Part shown: positions 7,848-9,934 of the stretch, piece after piece
Numbering within the stretch: the stretch's first letter is position 1
How the letters are laid out: every line of letters starts with the position of its first letter
Assembly: GCA_902475645.1 (NCBI GenBank)
Contig: CABSAH010000052.1
Coordinates: 1 to 9,934, forward strand
Reading direction: 5' to 3'
Source: an uncultured Christensenellaceae bacterium
Lineage (GTDB): Bacteria > Bacillota > Clostridia > Christensenellales > CAG-138
Length of the DNA stretch: 9,934 bases
The notes under the pieces: generated by a model
The model's input: only the letters and a program-made list of their open reading frames with translations
What the model was told of the DNA's origin: nothing
Databases searched by the model: none
Program-made: the position numbers and the translations under genes

Positions 7848-8085
7848 TAATCGCTGCAATTTGCAGGATGAATTCCTTAATCAAATACGCAAGGAAAAGC
7901 TCCCCGTAAGCATACACGTTATAAACGGCTACCAATTTAACCATATAAGGGTTGTCAGCTTTGATAATTACGTTATACTGGCGGAGGATGACGGGGGAGT
8001 GCAGCGGCTTATTTATAAGCACGCCGTATCGACCATTACCGTAGAACAGCAAGCGAACAAAAAGGAGCAGGAACAAACAAAATGA
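7840..8085 (+). CDS. hfq: RNA chaperone Hfq (divergent form)
   Basis: Hfq is a hexameric Sm-like ring that binds small RNAs and A-rich mRNA tracts. This copy has 81 residues. The N-terminal helix NLQDEFLNQIRKEK (7-20) is typical, with Gln9 and the basic rim residues Arg17, Lys18 and Lys20. Sm1 follows (VSIHVINGYQF...FDNYVIL) and then the Sm2 signature LIYKHAVSTI (57-66), containing the proximal-site Lys60-His61. Compared with the familiar NGFQLxGxVxxFDN pattern, the segment 29-43 is one residue longer and lacks the conserved glycine, and the turn at 49-55 (EDDGGVQ) is also one residue longer. A short Gln/Lys/Glu tail (69-81) ends the protein. The frame overlaps miaA by 8 bases and ynbB by ATGA. 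The identity is secure from the signatures and position; the effect of the loop changes on RNA binding is unknown. Confidence 0.94.
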   Translation: MADNRCNLQDEFLNQIRKEKLPVSIHVINGYQFNHIRVVSFDNYVILAEDDGGVQRLIYKHAVSTITVEQQANKKEQEQTK

Positions 8086-9380
8086 TAAACGATGGTATTG
8101 ACGCAATAATGCATGAGTTGGGCATATCGAGGCAGGCATATGATTTCGTCCGTTCGGCTGAAAGTAGTATAAAGCAGGTTTTTGAACGGATAGATGCTAA
8201 TGCCGAGGTGAATTTTGCCCGCGTATTGGCAGGCTTCAGGGAAGAAAATGTAGGGCTTAGGCATTTTGCCCCTACTACCGGCTATGGCTACGACGATGCG
8301 GGCAGGGATACGTTAGATAGGCTTTTTGCGCATGCCTTATTTGCGGAGGACGCATTGGTAAGGCCGCAGCTAACATCAGGGACGCATGCGCTGTATCTTG
8401 CTCTGTCCGGCTTATGCCAAATGGGTGACAGTGTTGTTGCAGCATCGGGCAAGCCGTATGACACGCTTGAAAACGCGATTGGCCTGAGCGGAGATTATCC
8501 GCATTCGCTAAAAAAGCAGGGTGTTTCGTTTGATTATGTTGAGCTTAACGGGGACGGAAGCATAAATATAGAGGGCGTGCTTGATATGGTGGCGAAAAAG
8601 AACGCCGCCGTGCTGTACGTTCAGCGTTCGCGCGGCTATGCATGGCGCGATTCACTATTGGTGAATGAGCATATGGCCCCGCTGTTTAAGGCGGTTAAGG
8701 ATAAATTCCCAAGCATAGCCATATTCGTGGATAACTGCTACGGTGAATTTACGGATATTGCGGAGCCGCTTTGCGTGGGGGCGGACATAATAGCAGGTTC
8801 ACTCATAAAAAATCCGGGCGGCGGAATAGCGCCTACGGGCGGATATGTGGCGGGCAAAGCCGAGTATATACAAAGGATAGAAAATCTGCTGACGGTGCCT
8901 GGCATGGGGCGGGAGGTAGGCTCCTATGCGGCGAGTTACCGCCCGTTCTATCAGGGGCTGTACATGGCGCCGCATACCACCGCGCAGGCATTGAAGGGCG
9001 CGGCGCTGTTTGCTCGTGTATTTGAAATGCTCGGCATGGAAACCATGCCCGCGTCCGATGCAAAGCGTTCGGACATAGTTCAGGCTGTGCGTTTTGAAAA
9101 TGCGGAAGGGCTTATATCATTCTGCCGCAGTATACAGAGCGCGTCCCCTGTCGATTCGGCTGCCGTGCCGGAGCCGTGGGATATGCCGGGCTATACATCG
9201 CAGGTGATAATGGCAGCGGGGGCATTCGTGCAGGGTTCATCCATAGAGCTAAGCGCGGACGCACCCATAAGAAAGCCCTATACGGCATATGTGCAGGGCG
9301 GATTAACGTATGAGCATTGCTCGCTTGCGGCCATGCTTGTGCTGACGGACCTTATAAAGGCGGGTATAGCAAGGCTTTAA
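8082..9380 (+). CDS. ynbB: PLP-dependent YnbB-type protein (methionine gamma-lyase / aluminium resistance family)
   Basis: The 432-residue protein matches the fold-type I PLP family often annotated 'methionine gamma-lyase family' or 'aluminium resistance protein', represented by B. subtilis YnbB. Visible landmarks are HFAPTTGYGYDDAGRDTLD (about 61-79), TSGTHALYLAL (98-108) as the cofactor phosphate region, IFVDNCYGEF with Asp217 expected to contact the pyridine nitrogen, and SLIKNPGGGIAPTGGYVAGK with Lys243 as the likely Schiff-base lysine. A C-terminal small domain ends with YVQGGLTYEHCSLA. PLP dependence is strongly indicated. The true substrate is not, since family names rest on similarity to cystathionine/methionine lyases. 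The start overlaps the hfq stop as ATGA; the nearest ribosome binding site is a weak AGGA at 8069-8072, so it probably depends on translational coupling. It is the last gene of the operon and converges on lexA. It could be a cysteine or methionine catabolic enzyme. Confidence 0.9.
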   Translation: MINDGIDAIMHELGISRQAYDFVRSAESSIKQVFERIDANAEVNFARVLAGFREENVGLRHFAPTTGYGYDDAGRDTLDRLFAHALFAEDALVRPQLTSGTHALYLALSGLCQMGDSVVAASGKPYDTLENAIGLSGDYPHSLKKQGVSFDYVELNGDGSINIEGVLDMVAKKNAAVLYVQRSRGYAWRDSLLVNEHMAPLFKAVKDKFPSIAIFVDNCYGEFTDIAEPLCVGADIIAGSLIKNPGGGIAPTGGYVAGKAEYIQRIENLLTVPGMGREVGSYAASYRPFYQGLYMAPHTTAQALKGAALFARVFEMLGMETMPASDAKRSDIVQAVRFENAEGLISFCRSIQSASPVDSAAVPEPWDMPGYTSQVIMAAGAFVQGSSIELSADAPIRKPYTAYVQGGLTYEHCSLAAMLVLTDLIKAGIARL

Positions 9381-9396
9381 TATTCGCGGTAAAGCC
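9373..9396. repeat. Inverted repeat spanning the ynbB/lexA stop codons
   Basis: GGCTTTA (9373-9379) and TAAAGCC (9390-9396) are perfect 7-base inverted copies separated by 10 bases. The left arm contains part of both stop codons, and the right arm lies within the lexA reading frame. The two genes converge with no intergenic DNA, so this is the only local candidate for a bidirectional transcription stop. Neither strand has a T-run after the stem, so it is not a standard intrinsic terminator. It could also be chance. Confidence 0.4.
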
Positions 9397-9934
9397 CTAT
9401 TAGCTTGCCTACTATTTCAACATCGCTTGCATTTACCATAATGGGCTGCATACTGCTGTTTTCCGGCTGCAGCCTTATTTTATCGTTCTTTTCATAAAAC
9501 ACGCGCTTTAGCGTTGCCGTTTCGCCGCATACGCGAACAACGCCTATTTCACCATGCTCAACGGCTATGCCGCGGTGAACTATTATTGCGTCGCCATCGT
9601 TTATTCCAACCTCTATCATGCTTTCCCCCCGAACCTTAAGCATGAATACCTCTGTTTCGTCCGCGCCTTTAAGCAGGTGTTTTGGCATGGAGTAATACTC
9701 CTGAACGTTTTCAACGGCAAGTATAGGCATGCCTGCGGCTACGCTGCCGATAAGCGGCACGGATTGCATATGCGCATTCTGCGGGCGGTTAATTGCCCCC
9801 TCGGGAAGCGTTATGCTGCGCTGCTTTGACGGGTTGCAGATTATAAGCCCCTTTTCAGCCAAATTGGTTATATGCATATGCACGGTGGAGGTAGATTTAA
9901 GCCCAAGCGCCGCGCCTATTTCGCGCACGGTAGG
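9377..9934 (-). CDS. lexA: SOS repressor LexA (N-terminus cut off by the window edge)
   Basis: LexA represses SOS genes and cleaves itself when RecA filaments form on damaged DNA. The visible 185 residues begin inside the winged-helix DNA-binding domain with PTVREIGAALGLKSTSTVH. Roughly the first 25-30 residues lie beyond the right edge. A GTG at 9928 is the Val of PTVRE and not a start. The cleavage site is SVAAGMP, with scission expected at Ala67-Gly68 (visible numbering). The catalytic dyad is Ser105 in RGESMIEVGI and Lys143 in ATLKRVF. The peptidase S24 domain runs to the end. All catalytic elements are present, so it should be self-cleaving. Its stop codon shares TTAA with the convergent ynbB. 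The promoter and any autoregulatory LexA box lie outside the window. Confidence 0.96.
   Translation of the reverse strand, partial: PTVREIGAALGLKSTSTVHMHITNLAEKGLIICNPSKQRSITLPEGAINRPQNAHMQSVPLIGSVAAGMPILAVENVQEYYSMPKHLLKGADETEVFMLKVRGESMIEVGINDGDAIIVHRGIAVEHGEIGVVRVCGETATLKRVFYEKNDKIRLQPENSSMQPIMVNASDVEIVGKLIGLYREY

Noticed and set aside
8771..9025. Second plus-strand open frame inside ynbB
   Set aside because: It is an out-of-frame shadow, Gly/Arg-rich from GC-rich codons, with no ribosome binding site or family resemblance.
9926..9934. GTG at 9928 as the start codon of lexA
   Set aside because: The frame stays open to the edge, and the residues before it (Pro-Thr) match the conserved PPTVRE stretch inside the LexA DNA-binding domain. 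The real start is outside the window.
285..9934. LexA operator (GAAC-N4-GTTC type) controlling the operon
   Set aside because: I read through the GAAC occurrences and none has GTTC/GTTY at the right distance. Near misses at about 3808 and 4668 have the wrong spacing and lie inside mutS.

Overview
The window is a compact, ordinary housekeeping segment from a Gram-positive bacterium, most likely a Bacillota/Clostridia member. The evidence is the gene order miaB – YlbF-family gene – mutS – mutL – miaA – hfq – ynbB – lexA, strong AGGAGG-type ribosome binding sites, a MutL with the endonuclease motif found in bacteria that lack MutH, a single-chain (type 2) glycyl-tRNA synthetase, and a LexA of the Bacillus/Clostridium form. 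Base composition looks close to balanced. Isoleucine codons are strongly skewed to ATA and very poor in ATC, which is unusual enough to be a lineage marker. I cannot name the genus.

Layout. The 5' end of glyQS reads leftward off the window edge (1-284, minus). A 144-base gap holds two back-to-back divergent promoters, one for glyQS and one for a long rightward operon. That operon runs almost without gaps from 429 to 9380: miaB (tRNA ms2i6A methylthiolation), a YlbF/YmcA-family regulator with a cysteine-rich tail, mutS and mutL (mismatch repair), miaA (tRNA i6A prenylation), a small divergent hfq, and a PLP-dependent YnbB-type protein (methionine gamma-lyase / 'aluminium resistance' family). 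From mutS onward every junction is an overlap: ATGA at three junctions and 8 bases at miaA-hfq. lexA converges from the right edge (9934-9377, minus, N-terminus cut off). Its stop codon and that of ynbB share the palindrome TTAA, and a 7-bp inverted repeat spans the junction.

How the genes work together. MiaA and MiaB act consecutively on A37 of tRNAs that read UNN codons. MutS and MutL find mismatches and nick the DNA, and both carry visible sliding-clamp binding motifs. The YlbF-family protein and Hfq both belong to RNA-metabolism families (RNase Y maturation complex and RNA chaperone). LexA is the SOS repressor, but I found no LexA box in the window. The role of YnbB in this neighbourhood is not known to me.

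I see no mobile elements, CRISPR arrays, RNA genes or pseudogenes, and no clear new system. The points most worth a second look are the divergent Hfq, the cysteine tail of the YlbF-family protein, the DAIQ variant of the MiaA substrate motif, the shared stop palindrome with its hairpin, the retention of ynbB in this operon, and the ATA bias.
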